Of a stretch of 64,000 bases of DNA, positions 35,060-44,566 are shown piece by piece. The notes beneath the pieces were generated by a model. It did not search any database. It had not been told where the DNA came from and saw nothing but the letters and a program-made list of their open reading frames with translations. Numbering within the stretch: the first letter of the stretch is position 1; the number at the start of each line of letters is the position of its first letter. The stretch lies in contig NZ_JBNPXV010000001.1 in NCBI RefSeq assembly GCF_050433125.1, forward strand, positions 124,001-188,000, given 5' to 3'. The DNA comes from Roseimarinus sediminis (GTDB lineage Bacteria; Bacteroidota; Bacteroidia; Bacteroidales; Prolixibacteraceae). The position numbers and the translations under genes are program-made.

Positions 35060-35258
35060 AAAAGTCGTCCATATCAATTTTTGTCATTGAAGTTAACTCA
35101 TAATCCGACTCATAATCAGTTAGCAGAGCACTAGCTGCTTTTTCCATCTTTTGTATGTCTTTGCTCTTGCGAATTGACCGAATGGTTCGTTCAACAATGT
35201 AAATTCTTTCCAATGTAGGCAACTCTTCAATTGCCCTGATGATTTCTGAAGTGTTCAT
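35046..35258 (-). CDS. Antitoxin of MazF-like toxin
   Basis: The 70-residue protein is helical (ELPTLERIYIVERTIRSIRK) with an acidic C-terminus (YELTSMTKIDMDDFYEAK), typical of small antitoxins whose tail binds the toxin. It lacks a clear AbrB-type DNA-binding fold, so it is not classical MazE. Its position directly before and overlapping the toxin gene is the main evidence for the role. Confidence 0.75.
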   Translation of the reverse strand: MNTSEIIRAIEELPTLERIYIVERTIRSIRKSKDIQKMEKAASALLTDYESDYELTSMTKIDMDDFYEAK

Positions 35259-35322
35259 TATGAATATTTTATTGCAAATTAAGAAAAATATGGAAAATAA
35301 ATATTCATTCTTTTCATCCTGA

Positions 35323-36687
35323 TCAATCCTTCTTAATTTTTCTATAAATCTCTACCAGCTTTTCAGCCTGTATGTTAATGTCGAAATGCTTTTCAATGCT
35401 GGCGCGTGCTTCCCTGCTGAGTTGACCAATTTTTTCGGGATCATCGAGCAAAGCAGCCCAGGCTTTGGCCAGTGCTTCGGGTGAATTGGGTTCGTAAATA
35501 AAACCACCCCCCGCAGTATTTACAATCTCGGGGAAAGCGCCAAGGGCAGGTTGCACCACCGGGATGCCCGATGCCATGGCTTCGGTAAGATATATACCAA
35601 AGGCTTCACCGTTCAGAACCGGCACACTCAGAAGCTGTATTTTTTTCAGAAAGCGAAGGCGGTGTTCCCCTTCAAACTCCTCCCAGAAATGCACGTCGAA
35701 AGCGATGCCGGCTGCTTCTATTTTACGCTTTTGTTCTTTGATAAAACGCTGATCTTCTCCGGTAGAACCTCCGGTTAACTGAAGTTGTACATCGGAAAAA
35801 CGTTCTTCCCTTTTCAAAAGAATAAAAGCATCGACCAGTAGCTCAGTTCCGTTTTCGGCGTTCAAACGAGAAAGATAGCCAATGTGACGTTCTTTTTCCT
35901 GTGCATTCACATATTCATAATCGGCCGGATCGATACCCAAATGCACTGTATAAAGCTTTTCGCCGGGGAGCTTCATCCATTGTTTAGCTGCTCCCGCAAA
36001 AAAATTGCTCACTGCAATAAAGGCATCCACATCGGCAGCACGTTCGCTCATCAGTTTCCATACATGTTCCCTTGCCGAGGGCTTCATCGGATCGACCCAA
36101 ACATCTTCATCCTGTAGCGAACAAACCACCGGGACATTCAGCTTCTCCTTCATGCGCCGGGCAAGGCCCAGCAACAAGGCATTCGAAAGATGAATCACAT
36201 CGGGCCTGCAATGTTCGCCTATCCAGTCGATCATTTTATCCAGTTCTTCGCTTTGCGCTCCCTGTTCGCCCAGCAACATCGAGATGGTCATCTCCTCGAG
36301 CCCTTTGGCATTGGTTGAACCGGCCATACCGGCCGCGAGCTTCATCAATGGTTTTGAATTTAACAAGCGATCGAACCAGGCAGGTGCCTTTCGAAAAATG
36401 GGGTATAACTGTTTCAGATAAATGGAAATGGCACCATAAAAAACCGGAATATCTTCCAGGTCGTGCTCATCGGAAAACAGGGGCAGGTACATGGGAATTT
36501 TCACCACCCGGTGCCCCAGGCTTTTCAACGAATCGACAAACTTACTGTCGCGCAGGCAATTTCCACAATAGAAACTTCCCCCCGAGCCGGGAATAATTTG
36601 AATGATATTGAGGCCACCCTTCCTTCTTTCCTCTGAAGTTTCTTTCGCTATTTCAAGGTCAGTTTTCATTATCTTGTTTTCGTCCAT
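35323..36687 (-). CDS. GT4-type glycosyltransferase
   Basis: The 454-residue protein has the GT-B fold. The N-terminal half starts NIIQIIPGSGGSFYCGNCLR, and the C-terminal nucleotide-sugar half contains LYTVHLGIDPADYEY and the EX7E motif in GEAFGIYLTEAMASGIPVV. There is no signal peptide, so it acts in the cytoplasm. It lies 28 bases from the beta-propeller gene on the same strand. Acceptor and donor sugars are unknown. Confidence 0.87.
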   Translation of the reverse strand: MDENKIMKTDLEIAKETSEERRKGGLNIIQIIPGSGGSFYCGNCLRDSKFVDSLKSLGHRVVKIPMYLPLFSDEHDLEDIPVFYGAISIYLKQLYPIFRKAPAWFDRLLNSKPLMKLAAGMAGSTNAKGLEEMTISMLLGEQGAQSEELDKMIDWIGEHCRPDVIHLSNALLLGLARRMKEKLNVPVVCSLQDEDVWVDPMKPSAREHVWKLMSERAADVDAFIAVSNFFAGAAKQWMKLPGEKLYTVHLGIDPADYEYVNAQEKERHIGYLSRLNAENGTELLVDAFILLKREERFSDVQLQLTGGSTGEDQRFIKEQKRKIEAAGIAFDVHFWEEFEGEHRLRFLKKIQLLSVPVLNGEAFGIYLTEAMASGIPVVQPALGAFPEIVNTAGGGFIYEPNSPEALAKAWAALLDDPEKIGQLSREARASIEKHFDINIQAEKLVEIYRKIKKD

Positions 36688-36715
36688 CTACACTATTTTC
36701 TACAAAACACATTTG

Positions 36716-37825
36716 TTATGGTTGGGAAAAGAAGTAAACATTTCCATCGCTGGCGGCCACTACTATGGTATTTTCAATTACCGCCGGCGTATTGATCACA
36801 CCCGTCCCCAGCTGGTAGGTCCATATTTCGGAACCATCGCTATGATTCAGTAGCATCAGGTCGCCACGCATATTCACCACCAGCACCTGATGGCGATTGA
36901 CTACTGTGGAAGCGTCGATGCGACTGCCGGTATTGCGTTTCCAAAGCAGTTGTCCATTTTCGGTATTGAAACAGTACAGAAATTTATCCCGGCTACCGAT
37001 CAGCACTTTGTCGCTAAGTAACGAGGGAGAAGCGATAAAGGGCAGGTCGTTATCGGGATTCTGGTACCTCCAGATTATTTTTTCCTGCTGAAGGTCGATG
37101 CAGGTAAAGCCTCCGTCGTAATCGCCAATGTAGGCCCGATTACCCAGCACGGCAGGTGATGAAGCCACATAGGTAGCTACTTCGATCTTCGCCTGTAACT
37201 TGCCTGTGAGCATGTTTACCTGATGCAGAAAGCCGTCGCAACCGCCAAAAACAGCCTGATCGACGCTCAGCGCAGGAGCACTGTTCAGAAAATTATCTGT
37301 TTCGTATTTCCAGCGTGAAGCACCGGTTCGGGCATTGATTCCATGAAGGTAATAGTCGTAGCTGCCCACAGCCAGAATTTTTTCTCCCTGGTAGTTTATA
37401 AGGGTTGGCGCTCCCATGATCTGATTTTCGCTATGATAGGCCCAGCGTTGTTTGCCTGTTTCCAGATCGAGCGCAAAGAGTGTCCCCGAAAGATTGCCAA
37501 TAAAAACCAGGCCGTCATCAATCAAAGCGGGTGCTTCAATGGCATTGTCTGTTGCAAAGCCCCATAAAGAGTCACCCTGAAAATTCAGGCAATACACGGT
37601 TCCGTTGGTGCTTCCCACCACAATTTTATTGTCATGAATTACCGGTGCCGCCTTAAAAATACCATCGGCATCGAAGGTCCACTGCAGCTGTACCGACTGT
37701 GGAAACGAAGCCGAAGTAATTCCGTGTAGTTTTACATTCCCCCGCGAATTAGGCCAGCTTTTGCTTGTTTGCCCAAATAAAGTGGAAGAAAAAAGCAACA
37801 ATACACCCAGTAATAATTTTCCCAT
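36716..37825 (-). CDS. Secreted PQQ-type beta-propeller repeat protein
   Basis: From the ATG at 37825 the 369-residue protein starts with a signal peptide (GKLLLGVLLLFSSTLFGQ). Seven or so PQQ-like blades with tryptophan-docking motifs follow (GDSLWGFATDNAIEAP, KQRWAYHSENQIMG, ASRWKYETDNFLNSAP, KIIWRYQNPDNDLPF, QLLWKRNTGSR, EIWTYQLGTGVI). No lipobox is seen, unlike BamB. An in-frame ATG 9 codons upstream is an alternative start. PQQ binding is not implied by this fold; it may be a scaffold. Its link with the adjacent GT4 gene is unclear. Confidence 0.83.
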   Translation of the reverse strand: MGKLLLGVLLLFSSTLFGQTSKSWPNSRGNVKLHGITSASFPQSVQLQWTFDADGIFKAAPVIHDNKIVVGSTNGTVYCLNFQGDSLWGFATDNAIEAPALIDDGLVFIGNLSGTLFALDLETGKQRWAYHSENQIMGAPTLINYQGEKILAVGSYDYYLHGINARTGASRWKYETDNFLNSAPALSVDQAVFGGCDGFLHQVNMLTGKLQAKIEVATYVASSPAVLGNRAYIGDYDGGFTCIDLQQEKIIWRYQNPDNDLPFIASPSLLSDKVLIGSRDKFLYCFNTENGQLLWKRNTGSRIDASTVVNRHQVLVVNMRGDLMLLNHSDGSEIWTYQLGTGVINTPAVIENTIVVAASDGNVYFFSQP

Positions 37826-37951
37826 CAAGCTATGTTTTTCTGAATCTTTCAAATTTAAACAATTCAGGATTGCAGAAAAACATAAAGTTGTTAAAACTCG
37901 GTTAATTCGCTTTATTACTCCAGCAGTGCTATCAGTTGGCGGCTAATCAAT

Positions 37952-39712
37952 TCATTGTTTCACAAAATGAAGCCCTTTCAGGTTGAAGCCACCTTTGCGT
38001 ACAAGCACTTTCAGCTGATGGGTACCTTCTGGCAAATTCACATTATCGATGCTAATGTTCTGCCATTCCTGATCGCCTCCCGTTGAAGGTAGTGTAACTT
38101 CCAGCTCCTTGTTTCCCGGCAGCTCAAGCCCGATTTTACCCTGCTTTTCGGCCGAAGCATAAGTGATGTTGAGTTGAAAGTTTGCACCCTTCTGAATTGT
38201 GACCGTATAGTGCAGCCATTCGCCGGTTTCGGTCCATCCTACATAGAAATCATTATCAATACTGACCGAAATATCGACCCCGTCGTTGCGGTAAGAACGT
38301 CCCTTGTTCCAGGTTGTATTCTTTCCGGTTGAAGTCCGGTAATTGGCGGTATCGGAGTCGAAATAAGCCAGGCGATTGGCACCCAAATCGTAATCGACCG
38401 CATTGATTTTTCCCGGAATGCTGTGCTTTTTAAAAGCTTTGGCCGAACGGTCGCCCTGCGCCTGACGGAACATGGCATCGATTACATCGTAACGAATGAT
38501 GCAGTGGTTCAACTTCATCATTTCGGCCTGTTCCATGAGCCAGTCGGCAGCCTGAGCACGATCGGGTTCCTTTCCGTTTCCATTCCAGTAATCGAGCAGC
38601 TTTTGATAACCTTCAGTCTTGGGAATAGTTACCGTTCCGGTAACCGAGGCAATCTTTTTGTAGGGCCACCAGGCCCATCCTATCTGGTGTGCTTCGAGCA
38701 GGGCAATGGCGTTGGTAAACCAGGTGTTTGAGTTTTCACCCGATTCGCCCAGCCAAACCGGCACCTTGTATTGCTCCCTATAATCAAGAATATACTGAAT
38801 TTCTGGCAGGCTGTTGTAGTTCCAGTATTTATGAAAGCTCATCACCAGGTTATTGTCGAAAGTGGCCGGGTGAGGCATGTTCTTATAATTGTTTCCCCAA
38901 CAGTTGCCTTCGATGATTAGCAGATGGTTTTTATCCACTTCGCGAATGGCCCTGATGGTTTCGCCATAAAAGCTCCACAGTAATTCATTTTTTTCGCAGT
39001 TACAGCCATTTTTGTTGCCTGCATTGTCGAAATCCCAGTTGGGTTCGTTGATGAGATCGTAGCCTCCCATCCACGGTTCATCCTTATAGCGTTCAGCCAG
39101 TTTGGTCCAAAGAGCCATGGTTTTCCGGCGGTTTTCGGCACTCTCCCACAACGACGGTTTTTCAGGATCGTAATCCGAAATGTTGGCATCTTTGCCCTGA
39201 CCGCCCGGTGCAGCATGCAAATCGAGAATCAGGTACATTTCGTTGGCTTCACACCAGCTGAGCAGCGAGTCGATCATGATAAAACCTTTGGAAAGCCAGG
39301 TATCTTCACCCTTGATTGGTTCCTCTTCGATGGGAAGTGTAAACAGCTTATAATGCATGGGCAGGCGTATGGAGTTAAAACCCCAGGCCGCCATTGAGTC
39401 GACATCCTGCCGGGTGCAATAGTTCGCCAGCCAGGCATCGTAAAAGGCAAGCATGGCTTCGGTCCCAATTGTTTTTTCAATAATTGATTCAATCTGATGT
39501 TGCGGACCGGCGAAGCGTGACGTTTCGAGCATGTAACCCTCCTGCAACATCCAGCCTCCAAGCCCCATGCCACGAAGCAATACTTCCTTACCATTGGCAT
39601 CTTTTATAACTTTCCCGCTTGCATGCAGGAATTTGTTTTCTGACCTGACATAGAAGGACAAAAGCAGAGCGACCGCAATCAGCATCATTCTCTTTACTTT
39701 AATAGCATTCAT
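37952..39712 (-). CDS. GH5 beta-glucanase with C-terminal CBM6
   Basis: The 586-residue protein has a signal peptide (to about residue 24). The GH5 barrel (about 28-395) has acid/base E223 in YDLINEPNWDF and nucleophile E323 in VWLGESGEN. A CBM6-like beta-sandwich follows at about 430-586 (VGWTETGEWLHYTVTI, LHFV at the end). Together with the GH16 and GH3 enzymes of the same locus it probably acts on beta-1,3- or mixed-linked glucan; GH5 also includes mannanases and cellulases. No sorting tag is present. It ends the locus. Confidence 0.88.
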   Translation of the reverse strand: MNAIKVKRMMLIAVALLLSFYVRSENKFLHASGKVIKDANGKEVLLRGMGLGGWMLQEGYMLETSRFAGPQHQIESIIEKTIGTEAMLAFYDAWLANYCTRQDVDSMAAWGFNSIRLPMHYKLFTLPIEEEPIKGEDTWLSKGFIMIDSLLSWCEANEMYLILDLHAAPGGQGKDANISDYDPEKPSLWESAENRRKTMALWTKLAERYKDEPWMGGYDLINEPNWDFDNAGNKNGCNCEKNELLWSFYGETIRAIREVDKNHLLIIEGNCWGNNYKNMPHPATFDNNLVMSFHKYWNYNSLPEIQYILDYREQYKVPVWLGESGENSNTWFTNAIALLEAHQIGWAWWPYKKIASVTGTVTIPKTEGYQKLLDYWNGNGKEPDRAQAADWLMEQAEMMKLNHCIIRYDVIDAMFRQAQGDRSAKAFKKHSIPGKINAVDYDLGANRLAYFDSDTANYRTSTGKNTTWNKGRSYRNDGVDISVSIDNDFYVGWTETGEWLHYTVTIQKGANFQLNITYASAEKQGKIGLELPGNKELEVTLPSTGGDQEWQNISIDNVNLPEGTHQLKVLVRKGGFNLKGLHFVKQ

Positions 39713-39890
39713 TTTCTTGAATTTACGTATTGGTTACCCATCGAATAAAGCACAAAGGTTGCCGTTCATAATGAAGCAGCAACCCCTGGACAAACATGTC
39801 GCTAATGACATGGTAACATCTAATTTAACCTATGAAAAACTAATCACTATCGATTTAAACTAACTGAAAATATCATTGATCAAGATGCTT

Positions 39891-40700
39891 CTACTGCAAA
39901 GAATCTTTCAACTGATAAACCCTCACATACTCAATTTCCATTGTCGCCGGAAAAATTTCTTCATCGATACCTTTTTGTCCACCCCAATCGCCACCGACAG
40001 CAATGTTTAATAATAAATGAAAACGTTTGTCGAAAGGCCAAACATCAGGATTATCGGCTTCCTTTTCGAAAGTAAAATAGACCTTGCTGTCGACCAGTCC
40101 CCTGATCACTTCAGGTTCCCACTCAATACTGTAAATATGAAATTTTTCACGATTGTCGGGTAGTGAGACTTTGTTATTCCGGTGGGTACCCAGCCTGTGA
40201 TTGTAGCTGGCTGTATGCACCGAAGCCACGATGGTATCGGGATCGTATCCCACATTTTCCATGATGTCGATTTCACCACTCTGTGGCCACCCTCCATATT
40301 CCCAGTCGGTAGGCAGCATCCATATTGCAGGCCATAAACCTCGTCCGTCGGGCAGCTTTGCTTTGATGTCGAAACGACCATACAGCCAATCGCCCTTTTC
40401 TTTGGTAATGAGCCTTGCCGAGGTGTAATTCTTCCCTTCCCATGCCTGTTTGCGGGCAATAATTTTTAGTTTTCCGTCGCTTACAATGGCATTGGATAAG
40501 TTGTGGGATGTATAATGCTGTAATTCCCGGTTACCCCAGCCCCATTCGTTACCGACAGTGTCGTAACTCCATTTGCTTGAATCGGGTAAGCCTTCATATT
40601 CAAACTCATCGCTCCAAACCAACTCATATTTATCAGTTTGCTGTGTATTGCATGAAAAGAAAACAACAGCAAGCAACATTATTATCAGTATATTTCTCAT
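39891..40700 (-). CDS. GH16 endo-beta-1,3-glucanase (laminarinase-type) lipoprotein
   Basis: The 269-residue protein has a lipobox (FFSC, Cys17) and a GH16 jelly roll. The catalytic motif is SGEIDIMENVG (nucleophile E143, D145, acid/base E148), with the extra Met of the laminarinase/lichenase-like bacterial subgroup. Other markers are GLWPAIWMLP and LLLNIAVGGDWGG. It is likely the surface endo-enzyme that shortens the polymer before SusCD import. It is expressed with GH3 and GH5, though the 177 bases between this gene and GH5 include a palindrome (39795-39812). Confidence 0.93.
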   Translation of the reverse strand: MRNILIIMLLAVVFFSCNTQQTDKYELVWSDEFEYEGLPDSSKWSYDTVGNEWGWGNRELQHYTSHNLSNAIVSDGKLKIIARKQAWEGKNYTSARLITKEKGDWLYGRFDIKAKLPDGRGLWPAIWMLPTDWEYGGWPQSGEIDIMENVGYDPDTIVASVHTASYNHRLGTHRNNKVSLPDNREKFHIYSIEWEPEVIRGLVDSKVYFTFEKEADNPDVWPFDKRFHLLLNIAVGGDWGGQKGIDEEIFPATMEIEYVRVYQLKDSLQ

Positions 40701-40714
40701 TGGTCAGGTTTTTA

Positions 40715-40758
40715 ATTCGATTGTCTGATTGACTGTTATGCCATTCAAACAATCGAAT
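40715..40758. repeat. Inverted repeat between GH3 and GH16 genes
   Basis: Perfect 10-base arms ATTCGATTGT (40715-40724) and ACAATCGAAT (40749-40758) are separated by 24 bases. There is no T run after it on the minus strand, so it is either a weak terminator or processing hairpin of the GH3 transcript or an operator-like site. Confidence 0.55.
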
Positions 40759-40764
40759 AAATTA

Positions 40765-43014
40765 TTAATTAATCAGTTCGAATTCAAGCGGTGAGCCTGC
40801 ATCCGAATTGGTCGCAATCCACAAATTGAACATCCCCGGCTCGCTAAGGTAAGTTTCCCCGTTAAAGAATTCAAAGTCACTTGCACTCAACTCAAAGCTG
40901 ATGGTTTTTGACTCGCCTGGTGCCAGAATTACCTGTTCATAGGCTTTTAGTTCCTTGATCGGGCGGGTAAGGCTGGCCGCAATGTCGCGAACGTACAACT
41001 GAACTGTCTCAGTACCTTCAAGCATCCCCGTATTGGTAACAGTACATGAAGCAACAAGGGTTTCGGACATTGTCATCTGTGTGGTTGACAAAGCCACATC
41101 GCTGTATTCAAAAGTAGTATACGACAGTCCATAGCCAAAGGGGAACAAGGGGGTAATTCCGTAGTCGATGTGATGCGATTTAAAGCCCAGCGACAATTGT
41201 TCTGAATTACGCGGAATATCATCGATGTACACAATTTGTGCAGGATCGGACGGACGTCCGGTGTTTTTACGGTAATAGTAAAAAGGAATCTGACCGGCCC
41301 CTTTAACGAAGGTGACAGGCAGCTTGCCCGAAGGATTGTGTACACCATAGAGCACATCGGCCAGGGCAGGTCCGCCCATGGTACCCGGATGCCATGCATA
41401 TACAACGGCTCCGCTTGCTTCAATTTCGGGAGCGATGGCCAGCGGACGACCGGCCATTACAACCAGTACAATTGGCTTTCCGGTTTTGGCCAGTTCGGCA
41501 ATCAGTTCACTTTGAATACCGGGCAGATTGATGATCCCTCTTGAATTCGATTCGCCAGACAAGCCGGATTCTTCACCTGCAACAAATACAATAACGTCCG
41601 ATTGACGTGCAGCTGCCAAGGCACTGCTGAATCCACTTTTGCTTTTATCACGACTGTATTCCAGTCCGGCACTATATTTCATCTTATTACCCAACAACTC
41701 ACTAAAAGCTTCGAATGGAGTCACTGAATTGTCACCATCTCCATCAAATACCCAGGTACCCATCTGATCGTGGGGAGCATTGGCCATGGGGCCAATCAAA
41801 GCTACCTTTTGCGAAGGATTAAGAGGCAACAATTGTTGCTCGTTTTTCAACAGTACCATGCTTTCGCGTGCCACCTTACGGGCAGCATCGAGATGCTCAC
41901 TATTCAAAATTACCTTTTCAGCAAGCCCTTCTTCGGTGTAGGGATTATCGAACAAGCCCAGCTTGAATTTAACCCGTAAAATATTGGCAACACTTTCGTC
42001 GATCAGTTTTTCATCTATTTTGCCTTCATCGAGGAGCACCTTCAGGTTGTCGTAACAACGTGACGCCATTTCCATATCGACTCCGGCTGCTATGGCCCTG
42101 TGGGCAGCTTCCTTTTCATCGGCGGCATAACCATGAGCAATCATTTCTTCAATCGATGCCCAGTCGCTTACTACCATTCCCTTATAATTCCACTCATCCC
42201 TCAGGATGGTGCGAAGTGTGAAATAATTGCCACTGGTTGGTACGCCATTCAGATCGTTAAAGGCCGACATAAATGTTAAGCAACCGGCATCGGCTGCTGC
42301 TTTAAACGGACGCAGGTGTACATTACGCAACAAAGCTTCGGGAATGTAGGTGGTGTTGTAGTCACGGCCTGCTTCTGAGGCACCATAACCGACATAATGC
42401 TTAGCACAGGCAGCAATGGTATGCGGATCGGCCGGATCGCCCTGAAAACCTTCAACCATGGCCACTGCCAGCTGACTTGCCAGATAGGGATCTTCGCCAC
42501 AACTTTCGGCAATACGGCCCCAGCGTGGGTCCCAGGTAATATCAATCATCGGGGCAAAAGTCCAGTTCACACCGTTTGATGAAGCTTCACGAGCCGAAAC
42601 CGACATGGCCAGTCTGGCATTATCGGTACTCCACGAAGCAGCCAGGCCCAATGGAATGGGGAAAATTGTTTTGTAACCATGGATAACATCACGGCCAATC
42701 AACAGAGGAATTCCCAAACGGCTCTCTTCTACTGCAATGCGCTGCAGTTCGTTGGCGGTAGTTGCCGATGCATCTACATTCAGGAATGATCCAATTTCCC
42801 CGTTCTGCAATGCTTCGCTCCAGGTTGAAGGCTCACCCTCGTAATTGGTTTGTACCATTTGACCCAGCTTTTCTTCAAGTGTCATCTGTGCCAGCAATGC
42901 TTTCACCTTTTCCTCAACAGGATCGCTCCCGCCTGATTTTACACCAGAGCAAGCAACAATTAGCTGTACTGTAGCAAACAGTACAATCACGGTGATAAAA
43001 TTTCTCCTTTTCAT
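40765..43014 (-). CDS. GH3 beta-glucosidase lipoprotein
   Basis: The 749-residue protein has a lipobox (IVAC, Cys22), the GH3 TIM barrel with nucleophile D284 in GMVVSDWASIEE, the substrate-binding KHYVGYGASEAGRD, and the alpha/beta sandwich (KVALIGPMANAP, FVAGEESGLSGE). A fibronectin-III-like C-terminus follows (VTNTGMLEGTETVQLYVRD). It probably trims beta-glucan oligosaccharides to glucose in the periplasm or at the surface. It begins 83 bases after the SGBP gene, beyond a terminator, so it can be regulated separately from susCD. Confidence 0.94.
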   Translation of the reverse strand: MKRRNFITVIVLFATVQLIVACSGVKSGGSDPVEEKVKALLAQMTLEEKLGQMVQTNYEGEPSTWSEALQNGEIGSFLNVDASATTANELQRIAVEESRLGIPLLIGRDVIHGYKTIFPIPLGLAASWSTDNARLAMSVSAREASSNGVNWTFAPMIDITWDPRWGRIAESCGEDPYLASQLAVAMVEGFQGDPADPHTIAACAKHYVGYGASEAGRDYNTTYIPEALLRNVHLRPFKAAADAGCLTFMSAFNDLNGVPTSGNYFTLRTILRDEWNYKGMVVSDWASIEEMIAHGYAADEKEAAHRAIAAGVDMEMASRCYDNLKVLLDEGKIDEKLIDESVANILRVKFKLGLFDNPYTEEGLAEKVILNSEHLDAARKVARESMVLLKNEQQLLPLNPSQKVALIGPMANAPHDQMGTWVFDGDGDNSVTPFEAFSELLGNKMKYSAGLEYSRDKSKSGFSSALAAARQSDVIVFVAGEESGLSGESNSRGIINLPGIQSELIAELAKTGKPIVLVVMAGRPLAIAPEIEASGAVVYAWHPGTMGGPALADVLYGVHNPSGKLPVTFVKGAGQIPFYYYRKNTGRPSDPAQIVYIDDIPRNSEQLSLGFKSHHIDYGITPLFPFGYGLSYTTFEYSDVALSTTQMTMSETLVASCTVTNTGMLEGTETVQLYVRDIAASLTRPIKELKAYEQVILAPGESKTISFELSASDFEFFNGETYLSEPGMFNLWIATNSDAGSPLEFELIN

Positions 43015-43042
43015 CTCTTTATTTTCTTTATACAGTAAAAGT

Positions 43043-43077
43043 AAAAAAGGACAGCAGTTTAGCTGCTGCTGCCCTTT
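43043..43077 (-). terminator. Terminator after the susC-susD-SGBP genes
   Basis: On the minus strand a 12-base stem (AAAGGGCAGCAG pairing CTGCTGTCCTTT, one mismatch) is followed by a run of six T residues. It separates the binding and transport genes from the enzyme genes. Confidence 0.8.
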
Positions 43078-43097
43078 AATTCTGTTCTATCAATTGC

Positions 43098-44534
43098 TTA
43101 CTTATCGAACGAAAAATCGTCGAAGAAGAAAATACCAGTTCCGGTATGACCTTCCTGTCCAAACTGGATCACAATTTTATCGTAGTCCTCGCGATCGGCT
43201 ACATTACTGAAATCGAATTCCAGGTCGAGCCATTTATCCATTTCGAGATTGCCATGAATGATTTCGGTTTGCGTTTCCCAGGCACTTCCACCTTTAGCCG
43301 TATTTTGCAATTTAACAGCGAGCTGAGGCTTGAGCTGGTTAATTGAAATCCATTCTCCTGCTACGTCGTTTACCGTTTCATAGTCGTTGTACGATGGAAT
43401 AAATACTTTAACGCGAATCTTGTTCACCTCGCTAAGATCGAATTTATATCCATCGGCTACATAGAAAATATTGGAATAAAAAGCACTGCTTTTTTCGTAA
43501 AGGAATACTTTCGACGAAGTATTGATTCCGAAAGGTGCAGGATTCGACCATGAATGACTGGTGTTTGCACCCATGTCTTCAAAATTGAAAGTAACACTGT
43601 TAGCCCCTTCAAAATCTTCGAGCAGCGGCTGGGCCTTTAGTACAATTTCTTCAACTGGTTTAACATTTAATTCCTTAGGAATCAATCTGAACCACCAGCC
43701 ATTTCCTGGTTCAACCACGCTAACACATTTCACATACAATTCGGTTTCGGTAAGTGAAAGTATTTCGAAAGTTGAAGAACCGGTATAAAAACCGAAGAAT
43801 GCTCCGTCGCTAAGGGTCAAAGTATTATCCACTTCATTGAGGGTGAAGTTGTAGCTGTCGTTGGTTTGATATGCTACGTCGAAGTCGCCAACACCACCCG
43901 GGTTTTCGATGAATTCTCCACCAAGGGCATCTTTACCAGGGCCATTGGTATAAACATAACCGTTGTTGGTCCATTCGAGTTTCACGCCTACCTGGGTAAA
44001 AGTAAATTCCTGGGTATAAAGGCTTGAACCGGTTTTGGCTTCGGCCGGTGCGCTCCACCACGAGGGAGTTGCAGCATCGAAAGGTCCTACACCAAAGTGA
44101 CCGTCGTGGTACTGGTCGAACACCCAGGTTTTTCCTTCCAGGTTATCGGCACCACCGGTAAGGGCAGTATAACCGGGCGTATTCAAAAGTGCCATATCGT
44201 CTTCGGCAATGACGAGCTCCTGTGTAATTTGAGCCGATCCGCCCGAAGTATAAAGGGTCATTGTCACCGTATAGTTTCCGGCGAAAGGATATTGCGCTTC
44301 AACGCTTTCACCTTTTCCTTTGGACCCGTTTCCCAAGTCCCAGATAGCCACACCCGAAACTGATGAAGTATTGGTGAATTGCAGGATGTTTCCATCACCA
44401 CTTTTCTCAAACGATAGTTGTTCAGCCGTGGGGGTCGGTCCCAATTCATATTCGTCGTTTTCCATCGGCTCGCAGGCAAACATCACAAAAAGTGATAGTA
44501 ACACTGCAATTCCTGTTTTCAATATATTTTTCAT
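43098..44534 (-). CDS. PKD-domain surface glycan-binding lipoprotein (SusE/F-position)
   Basis: The 478-residue protein has a lipobox (MFAC, Cys21) and a PKD domain (about 35-110, VSGVAIWDLGNGSKGKG and YPFAGNYTVTMTLYTSGG). A lipocalin-like or SusE-type beta region (about 130-290, GKTWVFDQYHDGHFGVGP) is followed by a C-terminal jelly roll (about 305-478, LLEDFEGANSVTFNFEDMG). No catalytic motif is visible. Its position right after susD is that of surface glycan-binding proteins, which hold the polymer at the cell surface. Binding to beta-glucan is inferred from the enzymes of the locus. Confidence 0.85.
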   Translation of the reverse strand: MKNILKTGIAVLLSLFVMFACEPMENDEYELGPTPTAEQLSFEKSGDGNILQFTNTSSVSGVAIWDLGNGSKGKGESVEAQYPFAGNYTVTMTLYTSGGSAQITQELVIAEDDMALLNTPGYTALTGGADNLEGKTWVFDQYHDGHFGVGPFDAATPSWWSAPAEAKTGSSLYTQEFTFTQVGVKLEWTNNGYVYTNGPGKDALGGEFIENPGGVGDFDVAYQTNDSYNFTLNEVDNTLTLSDGAFFGFYTGSSTFEILSLTETELYVKCVSVVEPGNGWWFRLIPKELNVKPVEEIVLKAQPLLEDFEGANSVTFNFEDMGANTSHSWSNPAPFGINTSSKVFLYEKSSAFYSNIFYVADGYKFDLSEVNKIRVKVFIPSYNDYETVNDVAGEWISINQLKPQLAVKLQNTAKGGSAWETQTEIIHGNLEMDKWLDLEFDFSNVADREDYDKIVIQFGQEGHTGTGIFFFDDFSFDK

Positions 44535-44566
44535 CTGATTATTTTTTCTATGTTATTGATTCACAA

